A DNA stretch of 64,000 nt from Pseudomonadota bacterium (GCA_005776725.1 SXOO01000226.1:1-64000), one strand, 5' to 3'; shown: positions 1 to 10,445, numbered from the stretch's first letter. Numbers and translations: made by a program. The notes: generated from the letters alone by a model not told the origin.

Positions 1-271
1 CGGTCAGGTCGACATCACCAGCGGCAAGTTCGTGTTCTCGATGTCCGAGGCCTACGAGATCAACGACGGCCAGCTCGGCGCGCCCCTGAAGGGCGCCACG
101 CTCATCGGAAGCGGCGCCGAGGTGTTGAAGCGCGTCTCCGCCGTAGGCAACGACCTCGCGCTCGACCGCGGCGTTGGGATGTGCGGCAAGGAGGGCCAGA
201 GCGTCCCAGTCGGCGTGGGCATGCCCACCCTGCGCGTCGATGGCATCACGGTCGGAGGCACGGCGCGATGA
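1..271 (+). CDS. tldD: TldD family metalloprotease, C-terminal fragment (5' end outside window)
   Basis: Frame ending at 271 reads [84 protein letters not shown], typical of the TldD C-terminus; followed directly by the partner TldE/PmbA gene. Confidence 0.9.
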   Translation, partial: GQVDITSGKFVFSMSEAYEINDGQLGAPLKGATLIGSGAEVLKRVSAVGNDLALDRGVGMCGKEGQSVPVGVGMPTLRVDGITVGGTAR

Positions 272-1617
272 GCGACACCAACCACCTGCTCGAGCGCGTC
301 GTGGCGCACGCGGAGGCCCGCGGGGCCACTCAGGCGGACGCCGTAGCGTTCGACGTCGTCGAGGGGAGCGTCCGGGTTCGCCTGGGTGAGATCGAGGAGC
401 TGACGCGCTCCAAAGAGCGTCAGCTCGGCCTCAGGGTCTTCGTGGGCCAGCGCTCCGCGATGAGCTCCACGAGCGATCTCCGCGAGGACGCCCTCCTGCG
501 CTTCGTGGACGGCGTCGTGGCGATGGCTCGGGTCACCGCCGAGGATCCGAACGCCGGCCTCCCGGACCCATCGAGCACCGCCGCGCGGCACGTCGCGGAC
601 GACCCGGAGCTATACGACCCCGCGGCCGAGGCCTTCGACCTCGAGCGCGGCGTGGAGTGGTGCCGCGAGGCCGAGCGCGCGGCCATGGCGGACCCGCGCA
701 TAAAGAACAGCGAGGGCGCCGCGTTCGGCTTCGCCTCGGGCACCCGCGCGTTTCGCGCGTCGGGTGGAGTCGCAGGTTCATATCGCACCAGCAGCTTCTC
801 CGGTTCGGTCACGCCGATCGCGGAGCAAGACGGCGCCATGGAGCGCGACTACTGGTGGACAGCGCGCCGGCGCCTCGCGGCGCTCGATCAGCCCGCCGAG
901 GTGGGCCGGGTGGCCCTCGAGCGCACGCTGCGTCGCCTCGGAGCCCGCCGCTTGTCCACCGGGGAGCGCCCCGTGGTCTTCGATCCCGCTACCGCCAGCT
1001 CGCTGCTCCGCCACCTCGCCAGCGCCGTAAACGCCTACACGGTGTATCGCGGCGCAAGCGTCCTCGCTTCACGGCTGGGGACGGTGATCGGCTCTCCGCT
1101 GCTCACGCTGGTGGACGACGGCACGCTGGGTGGGGGGATGGCCACGCGCCCCTACGACGGTGAGGGGCTCGGCTCGCGCCGCACGGTGATCGTGTCGGAG
1201 GGTCGCCTCGAGTCCTGGATCTGCGACACGTACTCGGGGCGAAAGGTCGGCCACGGATCCACCGCGAACGCCGCGCGCGGCGTAGCCGATGCCCCCACGG
1301 CGGCCCCTTCCAACCTCCACCTCGCTGCGGGTGAGACGTCTCCCGACCAGCTCTTGGCCGGGATCGCGGACGGCTTGTACGTCACGGAGCTCATCGGCTT
1401 TGGGGTCAATGTGACCACGGGTGACTTCTCGCAGGGCGCCGCAGGTCTGCGCATCAAGGACGGCGCCCTCGATCACGCGGTGAGCGAGGTGACGATCGCG
1501 GGGAACCTCCTCGACATGCTGCGGGACATCGAGGCCGTCGGCTCGGACCTCGACACCTCGCGGGCGCTGAGCGCCCCGTCGCTGCGCCTCAGCCGGATGA
1601 TGGTGGCCGGAGAGTGA
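268..1617 (+). CDS. pmbA: TldE/PmbA family metallopeptidase subunit
   Basis: ATG at 268 overlaps the tldD stop; PmbA-like C-terminal region ([42 protein letters not shown]). Confidence 0.9.
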   Translation: MSDTNHLLERVVAHAEARGATQADAVAFDVVEGSVRVRLGEIEELTRSKERQLGLRVFVGQRSAMSSTSDLREDALLRFVDGVVAMARVTAEDPNAGLPDPSSTAARHVADDPELYDPAAEAFDLERGVEWCREAERAAMADPRIKNSEGAAFGFASGTRAFRASGGVAGSYRTSSFSGSVTPIAEQDGAMERDYWWTARRRLAALDQPAEVGRVALERTLRRLGARRLSTGERPVVFDPATASSLLRHLASAVNAYTVYRGASVLASRLGTVIGSPLLTLVDDGTLGGGMATRPYDGEGLGSRRTVIVSEGRLESWICDTYSGRKVGHGSTANAARGVADAPTAAPSNLHLAAGETSPDQLLAGIADGLYVTELIGFGVNVTTGDFSQGAAGLRIKDGALDHAVSEVTIAGNLLDMLRDIEAVGSDLDTSRALSAPSLRLSRMMVAGE

Positions 1618-2063
1618 ACGCGTTGTTCCGGTGCGCGCTGTTCGGCCTCCTGCTCCTCGCCGGCTGCCCGAACCCTGCGCAGCGCCTGGCCCTCCAGGAG
1701 TGTCAGTTCACGCTCCGCGACATCTCGATCAAGGGCTACGGCCCCCTCGAGATGGACCTGCTCGTCACCGTGGGGATCCACAACCCCAACGACATCGACG
1801 TGATTGTCGATGTCCTCACCTACACGGCCTACATCAACGACAAGCGCCTCGGCAGCGGCGAGACCACCCAGGACGTCACCATCCCGAGGATGCGACACGC
1901 CGACCTGCCCGTGAGCCTCAAGATGAACCTCGTGGATGTCGGGTACGCAGGCGCTGCTGCCCTGCGGGCGTCAGAGCGCGTGCTCAGGGTGGAAGCGACG
2001 TACTGGGTGGAGCTGCCCTGGGGCCGCCGACCTTTCCCTGTCAGCGTGTCGCGGCGGCTGTGA
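1614..2063 (+). CDS. LEA type 2-like (WHy domain) small lipoprotein
   Basis: Lipobox LLLAGC; WHy-like sequence (DLLVTVGIHNPNDIDVIVDVLTYTAYINDKRLGSGETTQDVTIP). Confidence 0.65.
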   Translation: MNALFRCALFGLLLLAGCPNPAQRLALQECQFTLRDISIKGYGPLEMDLLVTVGIHNPNDIDVIVDVLTYTAYINDKRLGSGETTQDVTIPRMRHADLPVSLKMNLVDVGYAGAAALRASERVLRVEATYWVELPWGRRPFPVSVSRRL

Positions 2064-2070
2064 GCGCAAC

Positions 2071-2144
2071 CATACGTCCCTAGACGTCCCTATACGTCCC
2101 TAGACGTCTCCAGACGCCCCTACACCGATCTAGACGTCTCTAGA
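2071..2144. repeat. Degenerate ~10-bp tandem repeat, unit about tagacgtccc
   Basis: catacgtccc tagacgtccc tatacgtccc tagacgtctc cagacgcccc tacaccgatc tagacgtctc taga, ~7 units between convergent genes. Confidence 0.85.
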
Positions 2145-2573
2145 GGTGAGCTGCCGGCGCATGGAGACGTGCGGGATCCCCACCTCCTCGTACGGCTCAC
2201 CGTAGGGCTCGTAGCCCAGCGCGGCGTAGAAGCCCTCGACGGCCTGCCGCGCGTGTAGCGTGACCTCACGGACGCCGCGGCGCACGAGCTCGGCCTCGAG
2301 GTGCCTCACCAGCGCAGCTCCGCGGCCGGTTCGGTGGAGCGACTCGCGCACCGCCATCTGGAAGAGGCGGCCACCGTCGCCCCCATCGGGGTGAAAGAGG
2401 ACGCAGCCGGTGACCTCATCGCCCTCGAGCAGCACGAGGTGGAGGCTCTGGTCTTCGAACGGGAAGAGCTCCGAGCCCTGGGGGCGGCCTAGGGGCTTTC
2501 GGAGCACCTCCCAGCGAAGCGCGCGTTCGGCGGCGTATAGCGGCCCTTCGGGCCTGATGAAGCGGAGCTCCAT
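2130..2573 (-). CDS. GNAT family N-acetyltransferase
   Basis: GNAT motif sequence (RLFQMAVRESLHRTGRGAALVRHLEAELVRRGVREVTLHARQAVEGFYAALGYEPYGEPYEEVGIPHVSMRR). Confidence 0.85.
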   Translation of the reverse strand: MELRFIRPEGPLYAAERALRWEVLRKPLGRPQGSELFPFEDQSLHLVLLEGDEVTGCVLFHPDGGDGGRLFQMAVRESLHRTGRGAALVRHLEAELVRRGVREVTLHARQAVEGFYAALGYEPYGEPYEEVGIPHVSMRRQLTSRDV

Positions 2574-3310
2574 CAGTGGTTGAGCTCCTCGGGCCGGTAG
2601 ACGCGCGACGCGGTTCCCTCCGCCGTCCCGAGGCGGACCAGCGCGGTCCCGAGCTGAGCCGCGGTGCGCGAGCCGTAGCGCTCCTTGGGGCCTCGGACAC
2701 CCACGGCAGCGAGCGCGCCCAGAATCCCATCCGTGACCGCCAGGCCGAAGCGCTCCCCCGGGCGCGCCTCCTCTCGGTCGCCGCCGATGATCGCCGGGCG
2801 AGCGATCACGTACGGGAGGCCGGAAGCCACCACCGCCTGCTCCACTTGCCAGCGCGCGGCGTAGTACGCCCCGAGCGCGGTGGGTCCGGTGCCCAGCGCC
2901 GAGAGGTAGACGAAGCGAGGACGACTCGCCGCGGCCTGCGCACCAGCCAGCGCCATGAGCGACATCCCCACGTCAACGGCCGCGTAGCTCGAATCGCGCC
3001 CCGCGGCGCGGTCCGCGCGTTCCTTCGTCTTTGTGGTGCCTAGGAGCGCGAAGACCACGATGGGCGCCCTGGCCACGACCATGGCGGTGATCGCGTCAGC
3101 GTCCCACGGCGTGCTGTCGATGGTGGCTCCGAGCGACAGCCACTCGGCGCGCAGCGCCTCTCGAGGAGACGGAGTTGCGCCGGCCGCCGGCGCGGACGAG
3201 CTGCCGGACTCGGGGCGGAGGTGGGCCACCGTGGCCACGCCCCGCTCCCGGAGCGCTCGGACGACCGCGCGCCCGGTGTAACCCGAAGCGCCGAACACGA
3301 TCGCGGTCAT
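2573..3310 (-). CDS. NAD(P)-binding Rossmann-fold (atypical SDR/NmrA-like) protein
   Basis: N-terminal MTAIVFGASGYTGRAVVRALRERGV; FVYLSALGTGPTALGAYYAARWQVEQAVVASGLPYVIARPAII. Confidence 0.8.
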   Translation of the reverse strand: MTAIVFGASGYTGRAVVRALRERGVATVAHLRPESGSSSAPAAGATPSPREALRAEWLSLGATIDSTPWDADAITAMVVARAPIVVFALLGTTKTKERADRAAGRDSSYAAVDVGMSLMALAGAQAAASRPRFVYLSALGTGPTALGAYYAARWQVEQAVVASGLPYVIARPAIIGGDREEARPGERFGLAVTDGILGALAAVGVRGPKERYGSRTAAQLGTALVRLGTAEGTASRVYRPEELNH

Positions 3311-3822
3311 CAGGCGCTCTCCGCCGCCAGGAAGCCGAGGGCGGCATGCACCGCCAGCGCCACGTGGGCTCCCCGAGCCCTGGAGGCGGCGAGGAAGGCG
3401 CGAACCTCCGCCAGAGGCACGAGGTGCACCGTGATGGCCTCGCCTGCGACGCCGCCGCCGCTCGTTAACCGGCGCAGTCCTCGGGCACGGAAGAACGTAT
3501 AGATCTCCGAGACCAGGCCTGGAGAAGGCGCGGCATCTCCGAGGGGTTCGAGCGACTCGGCCACGAACCCGGTCTCTTCGGTGAGCTCACGGGCGGCCGC
3601 GGCCGCAAGCCCCTCGCCCGCGTCTTCGTCGCCTGCCAGCCCGGCCGGGAGCTCGATGACCGGGCCGCCCACGGGCGGGCGCTCTTGCTCCACGAGCACC
3701 AGCTCGCCAGCCTCCGTGACGGCTACGACGAGGACGATGCCGTGGGCGTTTGTCCGGACCGCGAACTCCCAGCGGCCCCGGCTCACGAGGCTCACGAAGC
3801 GGCCACCGTAGAGCGTCTCCAC
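3310..3822 (-). CDS. NUDIX hydrolase
   Basis: Nudix box GLAGDEDAGEGLAAAAARELTEETGFVAESLEPLG. Confidence 0.9.
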   Translation of the reverse strand: METLYGGRFVSLVSRGRWEFAVRTNAHGIVLVVAVTEAGELVLVEQERPPVGGPVIELPAGLAGDEDAGEGLAAAAARELTEETGFVAESLEPLGDAAPSPGLVSEIYTFFRARGLRRLTSGGGVAGEAITVHLVPLAEVRAFLAASRARGAHVALAVHAALGFLAAESA

Positions 3823-3823
3823 G

Positions 3824-4699
3824 TCAGCGCACCGTGAACGGGACGGTCTTGAGCACGCGGCCTGCGCGGTCCACGAGGCGCGCGGTCCACCGGCCGGCGG
3901 CCTCGGGGTCGAGCTTCAACGTAGACCAGGTCCGCCATCCCGAGATAGAGCGCCCCACCTTCAAGAAGAGCCGGCTCTTCACCTCGTCCCCGCGGACCCA
4001 CTCGATCCCAACCTGCGTGTCCGGGCCCGGGTTCTTGATCACCGCGTAGCCGAACAGCCTGGCCTGCGACACGCGGAAGCGCGTGCCTTCCCGCAGGGGG
4101 GCGCGCTGTTCGCGGTCGACCTCTTCGGCAAGGACGAACTGCACCACCTCGAGGGACTCCGGAGGCGCATCTGCCGGGAAAGGGGCCGCGGCGAGGGAGT
4201 CCGGGCGCCGGACCGGCGCGTCGAGCGCTGGGGCCTCCGCCTCGGGAGCGGCGGCCGCCGGCTCCGGGACACGCGCGCCCGGCCCGGTAGCTGGCATGTC
4301 GAAGACCGCCGGATCGACCGCCGGCTCGGGGGCTGCTGGGGCGACCGGTTCGGCGGCCGGCTCTTCCCGCGGTGGCGGGGCGTGACCGATCGGCGGCGGC
4401 TCTGGCGTGGGTTCGGCCTCGGCTGGCGCCTCGTCGGCGCGATCCTCCAGCTCTTCCGGCTCACCCGGTCCCTCTGCGGCGACGAACGCGGCAGGGACGC
4501 CTTCCGGCGAGCCGCCGGGTAGCGCGGACTCTTTGCGCAGCTCGGCCAAGAGCTCCTCGCGCAGCTCCTTCCGCAGCTCCTCCTTGAGCTTCTCTTTGTC
4601 GTTCCCCTGGCAGCCCAAGGACGCGAAGCACACCATAGCGGCCGCCAGCCCTCGGCGGGCGCTCAGGGGTATGGACGCCTGTTGGGCGCGCCCGATCAC
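3824..4699 (-). CDS. DUF2914-like domain lipoprotein with Pro/Glu/Ala-rich linker
   Basis: Signal/lipobox region followed by PEA-rich spacer and C-terminal region EGTRFRVSQARLFGYAVIKNPGPDTQVGIEWVRGDEVKSRLFLKVGRSISGWRTWSTLKLDPEAAGRWTARLVD, DUF2914-like. Confidence 0.65.
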   Translation of the reverse strand: MIGRAQQASIPLSARRGLAAAMVCFASLGCQGNDKEKLKEELRKELREELLAELRKESALPGGSPEGVPAAFVAAEGPGEPEELEDRADEAPAEAEPTPEPPPIGHAPPPREEPAAEPVAPAAPEPAVDPAVFDMPATGPGARVPEPAAAAPEAEAPALDAPVRRPDSLAAAPFPADAPPESLEVVQFVLAEEVDREQRAPLREGTRFRVSQARLFGYAVIKNPGPDTQVGIEWVRGDEVKSRLFLKVGRSISGWRTWSTLKLDPEAAGRWTARLVDRAGRVLKTVPFTVR

Positions 4700-6378
4700 G
4701 GTGGGGTCCCCAGCGAGATCTCGAGGTAATCGGTGCCGGGGATCCCAGACGAGAAGCGGAAGTACAGCGTGCCGTTCACCAGCTGGGCCTGCTCGTCCGA
4801 GAGCGCGTCCAGGGACCGCGTGTCGGCCTCGATCGGGTAGCGGCGGACGGTAACGTTCCGGCTCTCTGCACCGAACTCAGCGAGCCCGGCGATGGTGAGC
4901 TGGTACTCGGCCTGGCTCGACACGCCGTCGTTTCGGGAGTTGGCGACCACGACCCGGAGCCGCGTGCACGTGAGCTCGTCGTTCCCGCAGTCGGTGCCCG
5001 TCTCCTTGGTCACGATGGTCCAGAGCGACTTCGCGTCGTCGCCCTCGGTCTTTCCGGTCTCGAGGCGCACCTGTGTGGGGCTGTTCAGGTAACCGAACGC
5101 CTTGTACGCCAGGCCGCCGGGGAGCTCCTCGCCGTTCTTGCGCCACAAGGCCCCCTCTTCGGACTCGCCGCTGCTGCCCGATAGGGAGACGCTGCGGCGG
5201 TCCCCTCGCCACAGCACCAGCTCGTCGACCACGTCCTGAAGCGCGATCCGGCTGCCCACGGCGAAAGCTCCGACGACGTTGGATCGGGCCTTTCGGGCTT
5301 TGTCGGGAGGCTCCGTGGTGGGCAACGGGTCCACGAGGCCCGCGGAGGGCTCGAGCCGCGAGAGCCACACCTTCGCGTTGGGGGCCTTGGCGGTGGCTAC
5401 GGTGCGGACGCGTGACGCCACCGCCAGCACTTTGCTCGGGCTGTCGGCCGCGAGCTCGAACGACACCACGTCGAGGAGCGAGTTCTTGCCTGCGGACGTG
5501 AGCCCATCGAGGAAAGCCCCGATCGTGCTGTCGACCTCGGACTCCGACGTGACGCGGAATGCTGGGCCCACGATGCGGATGGTGGGCTCGTCTCCGACCA
5601 CCGGGAACGTTGCCCGCACGGCCTCGGCGAAAGAGATGAAGTGGGGGACCAGAGCGTCGACGGAGGGATACCCACCGCGGCCCAGTGGGTCTGGGAGGAA
5701 CTCGACGTGGCGCACCCGGAAGTCGCGTGCGTCCTCTGCGAACGGGTCGTTCTCGGTGAGCAGCGACTTGTTGAAGTGCTTCAGCGCGCCGATGACGACG
5801 GACGTCCATCTGCCGATGTCGGCGATGGGCTGGCCGGTCTGCGTGCCGTCGGCCCCCACGACGCATGTGTCGAGGCCGATATCGAACATCGCCTGGAAGG
5901 AGAGGCGGACCCGGCCCAGCTCTCCGCCGTCAGCGGGCTTGACGTTGGGGAGCAGCGACGCATCGTTCAGCACTGCGTCGATCGCCTCGAATTCATAGTG
6001 CGCGGGATCCGAGGGGCTCTGCGTCTTGTTCGGGAAGATCCCGGGCAGCGTGTAGTCGCAGAGGTAGCCGTCAGGGAGGCGGAGCAGGTCGATGGCGCCG
6101 AGCTGAAACTCCTCGTAGAGGTTGTCGTCGCCCGAGATCGTCTCCTTGGGGCCGCCCTGAACGCCCCCGAGACCGCGGACTGCGCCCTTCTCCACGCTGC
6201 CGTCCACCGCGATCGGCTTGTTCGTGAGCGCGTTGTAGCCTTCGGGGAGGACCACGGCGTCGACGGTGCAGGCGGCGCTCAGCAGCAGCACGGCGGTGAG
6301 AGCGCGCCCGGACGCGGCTCGTGGCTTACGGCCCGCATCGGCAGGCGAGGACAGACGTCTAGTCGGGCAGGGATTCAC
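4696..6378 (-). CDS. Secreted lipoprotein, uncharacterised, possibly glycoside-hydrolase-like
   Basis: GTG start at 6378 chosen to avoid overlap with the upstream glycosyltransferase; signal/lipobox ALTAVLLLSAACTVD; weak resemblance to TIM-barrel glycoside hydrolases. Confidence 0.6.
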   Translation of the reverse strand: MNPCPTRRLSSPADAGRKPRAASGRALTAVLLLSAACTVDAVVLPEGYNALTNKPIAVDGSVEKGAVRGLGGVQGGPKETISGDDNLYEEFQLGAIDLLRLPDGYLCDYTLPGIFPNKTQSPSDPAHYEFEAIDAVLNDASLLPNVKPADGGELGRVRLSFQAMFDIGLDTCVVGADGTQTGQPIADIGRWTSVVIGALKHFNKSLLTENDPFAEDARDFRVRHVEFLPDPLGRGGYPSVDALVPHFISFAEAVRATFPVVGDEPTIRIVGPAFRVTSESEVDSTIGAFLDGLTSAGKNSLLDVVSFELAADSPSKVLAVASRVRTVATAKAPNAKVWLSRLEPSAGLVDPLPTTEPPDKARKARSNVVGAFAVGSRIALQDVVDELVLWRGDRRSVSLSGSSGESEEGALWRKNGEELPGGLAYKAFGYLNSPTQVRLETGKTEGDDAKSLWTIVTKETGTDCGNDELTCTRLRVVVANSRNDGVSSQAEYQLTIAGLAEFGAESRNVTVRRYPIEADTRSLDALSDEQAQLVNGTLYFRFSSGIPGTDYLEISLGTPP

Positions 6379-6428
6379 ACGCGAGGAATAGCGCGGCTCT
6401 GGGGTGGACGCAAACCGCGGCGCATGCG

Positions 6429-7448
6429 TCAGGCCCGCGCTGCGCGGATCACCGCCGCGACCCTCTCGGCGACCTCGGGCCAGCCCTCGAGGACGGGTGG
6501 GACCACCAGCCGACGTTGTTGCAGCGCGTCGCGCCAGGCGGCGGGGGTGTTGGGCGCCACGAGGCACTCAGCTGGCACGACGTCCGGGATTCCACCGACC
6601 GCCGAGGCAAGTACGGCGCAGCCCACACGAGCGGCCTCGGCCAGCACGCGCGGAGCGCCCTCGCGCACAGTTGAGGGCACGCAGAGAACGTCGGATGCGG
6701 CCAAGGCGGCGCGCACCCCGGAGGGCGGAACGGGGCCGAGGAACCGGACGCCGGGTTGCGCGCCGGAGCTGCCTACGACCGTGAGCGCGACCCGTCCTTG
6801 GAGGCCGGCGACGGCGTGGAGGAGGATGTCGAGCCCTTTGCCGGGGACATCCCGCCCCACGAAGGTGGCACGCAGGACGCTCTCGCGCGGGCGCCCAGTG
6901 ACGAGGCTGGCGCGCTCTGCGGGGGACGACCGCCGCCCGTGCCCCCCCGACGTGCGCGGCGCGCCGGGGGCGTCTTTGTGGTCCGGTTCGGTGCAAACAG
7001 GCATGGGGCAGACCAGCGAGTGCGGCCGGCCCTCGAACGCGGCGCCGAGCCACGGCGCTACTGCGACGAGGCCAGCGAGGGGCGGCGCGGGGAGACGCAG
7101 AGCCAGCCTCAGGCGGCCATCCCCGCCGTGCGCCACGCCGATCACGGGCACGCCCGGCCATGCGAGCCGCGCCGCCCAGCCGGTGTAGATCCAGTGGGCC
7201 ACGATGGCCTCGGGTCGCCGCCGCGAGCGGACGTCTAGGACCGCACGCGCGGCACGCGCCACCAGCGCCAGCCGTTCGGCCGGCGTCCCCTGCGCGGCGG
7301 AGCGGAGCGCGCCCGGTGGGTGGCGAAGGGCCACGAGCTCCGAGTCGATCCCAAACGGCAGAAGGGCCGAGTGCAGCTCCTCGACGAAGGCCCCGGAGGG
7401 ATCCTCGGGAGAGCACGGGAAGCTGGTGGTGAGGCAGAGGACGCGCAC
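6429..7448 (-). CDS. Glycosyltransferase family 4
   Basis: MRVLCLTTSFPCSPEDPSGAFVEEL N-terminus; C-terminal SDVLCVPSTVREGAPRVLAEAARVGCAVLASAVGGIPDVV. Confidence 0.9.
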   Translation of the reverse strand: MRVLCLTTSFPCSPEDPSGAFVEELHSALLPFGIDSELVALRHPPGALRSAAQGTPAERLALVARAARAVLDVRSRRRPEAIVAHWIYTGWAARLAWPGVPVIGVAHGGDGRLRLALRLPAPPLAGLVAVAPWLGAAFEGRPHSLVCPMPVCTEPDHKDAPGAPRTSGGHGRRSSPAERASLVTGRPRESVLRATFVGRDVPGKGLDILLHAVAGLQGRVALTVVGSSGAQPGVRFLGPVPPSGVRAALAASDVLCVPSTVREGAPRVLAEAARVGCAVLASAVGGIPDVVPAECLVAPNTPAAWRDALQQRRLVVPPVLEGWPEVAERVAAVIRAARA

Positions 7449-7522
7449 GAAGCCCTACGCTGCCGCTTCGCGCCGCCGGGTCAAGGGTTGGCGCGCTCGC
7501 AGACCTCGGGCATACACACCAC

Positions 7523-9028
7523 GTGCTCAGCGTCCGAACAGCAGCGCTTACCGCCTTCTTGGTCGGCTTCGCCGTGCACGCCGGCAACCTCGGCAACGGG
7601 TTCGCCTGGGACGACGACTACCTCATCGAGGGTAATCCGTCGGTCCACGGCTTCGACCAGGCGGCCTCGTGGTTCACGGAGCCTTGGAGCGCCGGGTCGA
7701 GCCTAGGGTCCGGGCGCGACCAGAACGCGCTGTATTGGCGCCCCCTGGCTCAGGCCAGCTACGCCCTGGACTGGACCCTGGGCGGCGGGAGCCCCGTTCC
7801 CTTTCACGTCACCAACGACCTCCTCCACGCGCTGGCATCGGCGCTGGTTGCCCTGCTCGCAGCCGCAGTAGTGCGCCGCTCGTCCGTGGCGGCAGCTCCC
7901 GCGCTGGCGGCGCTGGGCGCGGGCCTCGCCTTCGCGGTGCACCCGGTCCACAGCGAGGCCGTGAACCTCGCCACCTACCGCACCACGCTCCTCGCCGACG
8001 CGGCCGTGCTGCTGGGCATGGTGTTGTGGGCGCAGCGGCTGGCCCGCGGCGGGTTACGCGTCCGAGACGGCTTCCTTCTGGCGGCGGTGCTCGCGGCCGG
8101 CGTGATGGGCAAAGAGAGCGCCGTGATGCTCCCGGCTTTCCTCGTGCTCACCGAGTGGGCGCTCGGCGAAGCGGGGCTGCCTGGCTGGCGGCGAGTCGCG
8201 CCCTACCTCCCCGTCGCCGCAGCTGCGCTCGTCTACTTGGTAATCCACCAGAGCGTCACGGGACCACCGAAGCTGGACTACTTCGCTACGTCGTCCCGCT
8301 GGGAGGTGTTCGTGACCATGCAGACCGTGGTGGCGCTCTATGCGCGCCTCCTGGTCTTCCCCTGGCCGCTCACGTCCTTCTACGACTGGAGCATCATGCC
8401 GATCCGCGACGACCTCGGGCATCCCGACGCGGTGCTGGGGCTCACCCTGCTTGTGTTGGCGCTCGCGGCCCTGGCTTACGCGCTCTGGCGACGCGCGCCC
8501 GCCACGCTGCTCTCTCTGGGCCTGCTCCTCGGGGCGCTGCTTCCTTACGCCCACTTCCTGACCTTCTTCGACCTGTGTGGCGAGCGGTTCCTCTATTTGG
8601 CCTCCGCGGGGCCGTGCATTGGCCTCGGTGTGTTCCTCGCGCGCCCCCTCCGCAGCGCGATCTTCGCGCGGACCTGCGCGTTGGCACTGGGCGTTGTCTT
8701 CGCGGGGGTGAGCGCCACGCGGACCGCCGTCTTCGACTCGAGCCACACCATGCTTCTGGACATGGTTGACGGATACCCCCGGAGCTTCAACGCCCACGTC
8801 GGGCTCGCGAAGAGCTTCGCCCAACGTGGGGCCAAGGAGGACGCCGTGCGCCACGGCCTCGTCGCGCTCAGCATCATGCCTGACTTCGATCCCGCGGCGT
8901 TGCGCGCTGCCGCCTTCATCGGAGAGTCCCGGGGACAGGCCGCGCAGCGGGCGTTCCTGGAGGCCGAGGTCCAGAGACGCGGGCTCAGCGAAGGGCCGCT
9001 CGTCGAGGCGCTCCGAGGTCTCCCTTGA
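7523..9028 (+). CDS. Polytopic membrane protein, TMTC/PMT-like glycosyltransferase
   Basis: GNGFAWDDDYLIEGNPSVHG near N-terminus, multiple hydrophobic segments, C-terminal TPR-like helix pair. Confidence 0.65.
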   Translation: MLSVRTAALTAFLVGFAVHAGNLGNGFAWDDDYLIEGNPSVHGFDQAASWFTEPWSAGSSLGSGRDQNALYWRPLAQASYALDWTLGGGSPVPFHVTNDLLHALASALVALLAAAVVRRSSVAAAPALAALGAGLAFAVHPVHSEAVNLATYRTTLLADAAVLLGMVLWAQRLARGGLRVRDGFLLAAVLAAGVMGKESAVMLPAFLVLTEWALGEAGLPGWRRVAPYLPVAAAALVYLVIHQSVTGPPKLDYFATSSRWEVFVTMQTVVALYARLLVFPWPLTSFYDWSIMPIRDDLGHPDAVLGLTLLVLALAALAYALWRRAPATLLSLGLLLGALLPYAHFLTFFDLCGERFLYLASAGPCIGLGVFLARPLRSAIFARTCALALGVVFAGVSATRTAVFDSSHTMLLDMVDGYPRSFNAHVGLAKSFAQRGAKEDAVRHGLVALSIMPDFDPAALRAAAFIGESRGQAAQRAFLEAEVQRRGLSEGPLVEALRGLP

Positions 9029-10445
9029 CTCCCAGGGCCCTCAGGGCCGACCGCGCCGCCCAGTAGCCGCACATCCCGTGGACCCCGCCGCCGGGTGGTG
9101 TGGACGCCGAGCACAGGAAGATCCGCGGGTTCGGCGTGCGGTAGGGGTCTAGGCGAAGAGTCGGGCGCGCGAAGACTTGCGCGAGCGTGGTCGCTCCCCC
9201 GGCGATCGCGCCCCCGATGAGGTTCGCGTTCTCGGCTTCGAGCGCTGCCGGACCGCTGACTCGGGTCGCGAGGACCCGCGACGAGAAACCCGGCGCGTGG
9301 CGCTCGAGCTGCGCCATGACAGCAGGGAGGTGGTCGGCTGTGGAGCCTGCGGGCACGTGGCAGTAAGCATAGCCGGTGTGTCTTCCTGGGGGCGCCCGGG
9401 TCGAATCCTGGTGGCTTTGCTGGCAAACGATCAGAAAGGGGCGCTCGGTGTGCTCGCGGTCGGTGGGGCCGGCCCACATCGCGCGTTCGCTGTCCGCGAC
9501 CTCTTCGAACGTGCCGCCGACGTGCACCGTGGAGGCCTCCGCGAGGCCCTCGTGGCGCCACGGGATCGGCGCCTCGAGCGCGAAGTCGACCTTGAAGACC
9601 CCTGGACCATAGCGGTATCGCTGGAAGGCGCGATGCGTGCGAGCCGGCAGGGCGTGGCCCGCGATCGCCGACAGAGCGCGAGGGGAGGTATCGAAGAGCG
9701 CGACGCGATGCGGCGGCAGCTCATCGAGGGACGTGACCCGCCGGCCCAGTTCGATTTCGCCCCCGGCGCGCAGCAGGGCGTTCACCAACGCTGCGGCGAG
9801 CGCGCCCGAGCCGCCGCGCACGCAGGGCCAGTCGACGAGGTGCGTCGAGGCGAGGAAGACCAGCGCCATCGCGGCCGTCCCGGCGGCCTCCAGCGGGAGG
9901 ATGCTGTGGGCGGCGCAACCCGCGATCAGCGCGCGCGCCTCCGGGGTGGCGAAGCGCTGTGCGAGCGACCTCGCGGAGCGTAGGCCCGTGAGGCCGAACC
10001 GCGCAAAGAGCAGCGGGTGTCTCGGCACGCGGAGCGGCGGCGCCAGCACGTCCTCGAAGAGGTCGCACGTGACGAAGGGGGCCACGAGTCGACGGTAAGC
10101 GGCGCCGTCTCGCCCGAGGGCGTCAGCAGCGGCGTCCAGCGACCGGTGGGAGACCACCGAGCGTCGCTCGTCGATCGGGTGTCCGATGGACGTTGAGAAG
10201 GGGGCCCACTCCACCTCGAGTCCGAGCGCGCCGAAGACTGGAGAGAGCACTGCCGTGGGGTGGATCGCCGAACAGAGGTCGTGCTGGTAGCCGGGGAGCG
10301 TGAGGGGACGGGTCCGAAGGCCGCCGCCAGCGTCGGGCTCCGCCTCGAGCACCCGCACCCTCAGGCCCTGGCGTGCGAGCAGCACAGCGGCCGTTAGCCC
10401 GTTCGGCCCGGAGCCCACCACCACCGCGTCGTAGCGCGTGGACAC
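8985..10445 (-). CDS. FAD-dependent oxidoreductase, phytoene desaturase/PYROXD2-like
   Basis: Dinucleotide fold MSTRYDAVVVGSGPNGLTAAVLLARQGLRVRVLEAEPDAGGGLRT; C-terminal IFLCSASTPPGGGVHGMCGYWAAR. Confidence 0.9.
   Translation of the reverse strand: MSTRYDAVVVGSGPNGLTAAVLLARQGLRVRVLEAEPDAGGGLRTRPLTLPGYQHDLCSAIHPTAVLSPVFGALGLEVEWAPFSTSIGHPIDERRSVVSHRSLDAAADALGRDGAAYRRLVAPFVTCDLFEDVLAPPLRVPRHPLLFARFGLTGLRSARSLAQRFATPEARALIAGCAAHSILPLEAAGTAAMALVFLASTHLVDWPCVRGGSGALAAALVNALLRAGGEIELGRRVTSLDELPPHRVALFDTSPRALSAIAGHALPARTHRAFQRYRYGPGVFKVDFALEAPIPWRHEGLAEASTVHVGGTFEEVADSERAMWAGPTDREHTERPFLIVCQQSHQDSTRAPPGRHTGYAYCHVPAGSTADHLPAVMAQLERHAPGFSSRVLATRVSGPAALEAENANLIGGAIAGGATTLAQVFARPTLRLDPYRTPNPRIFLCSASTPPGGGVHGMCGYWAARSALRALGVKGDLGAPRRAALR

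Noticed and set aside
5641-7188. 515-aa plus-strand ORF
   Set aside because: Spans two minus-strand genes including a clear GT4 glycosyltransferase; no domain recognised
9390-9415. gggtcgaatcctgg resembling a tRNA T-arm
   Set aside because: Lies inside the FAD-oxidoreductase CDS; no acceptor, D or anticodon arms nearby
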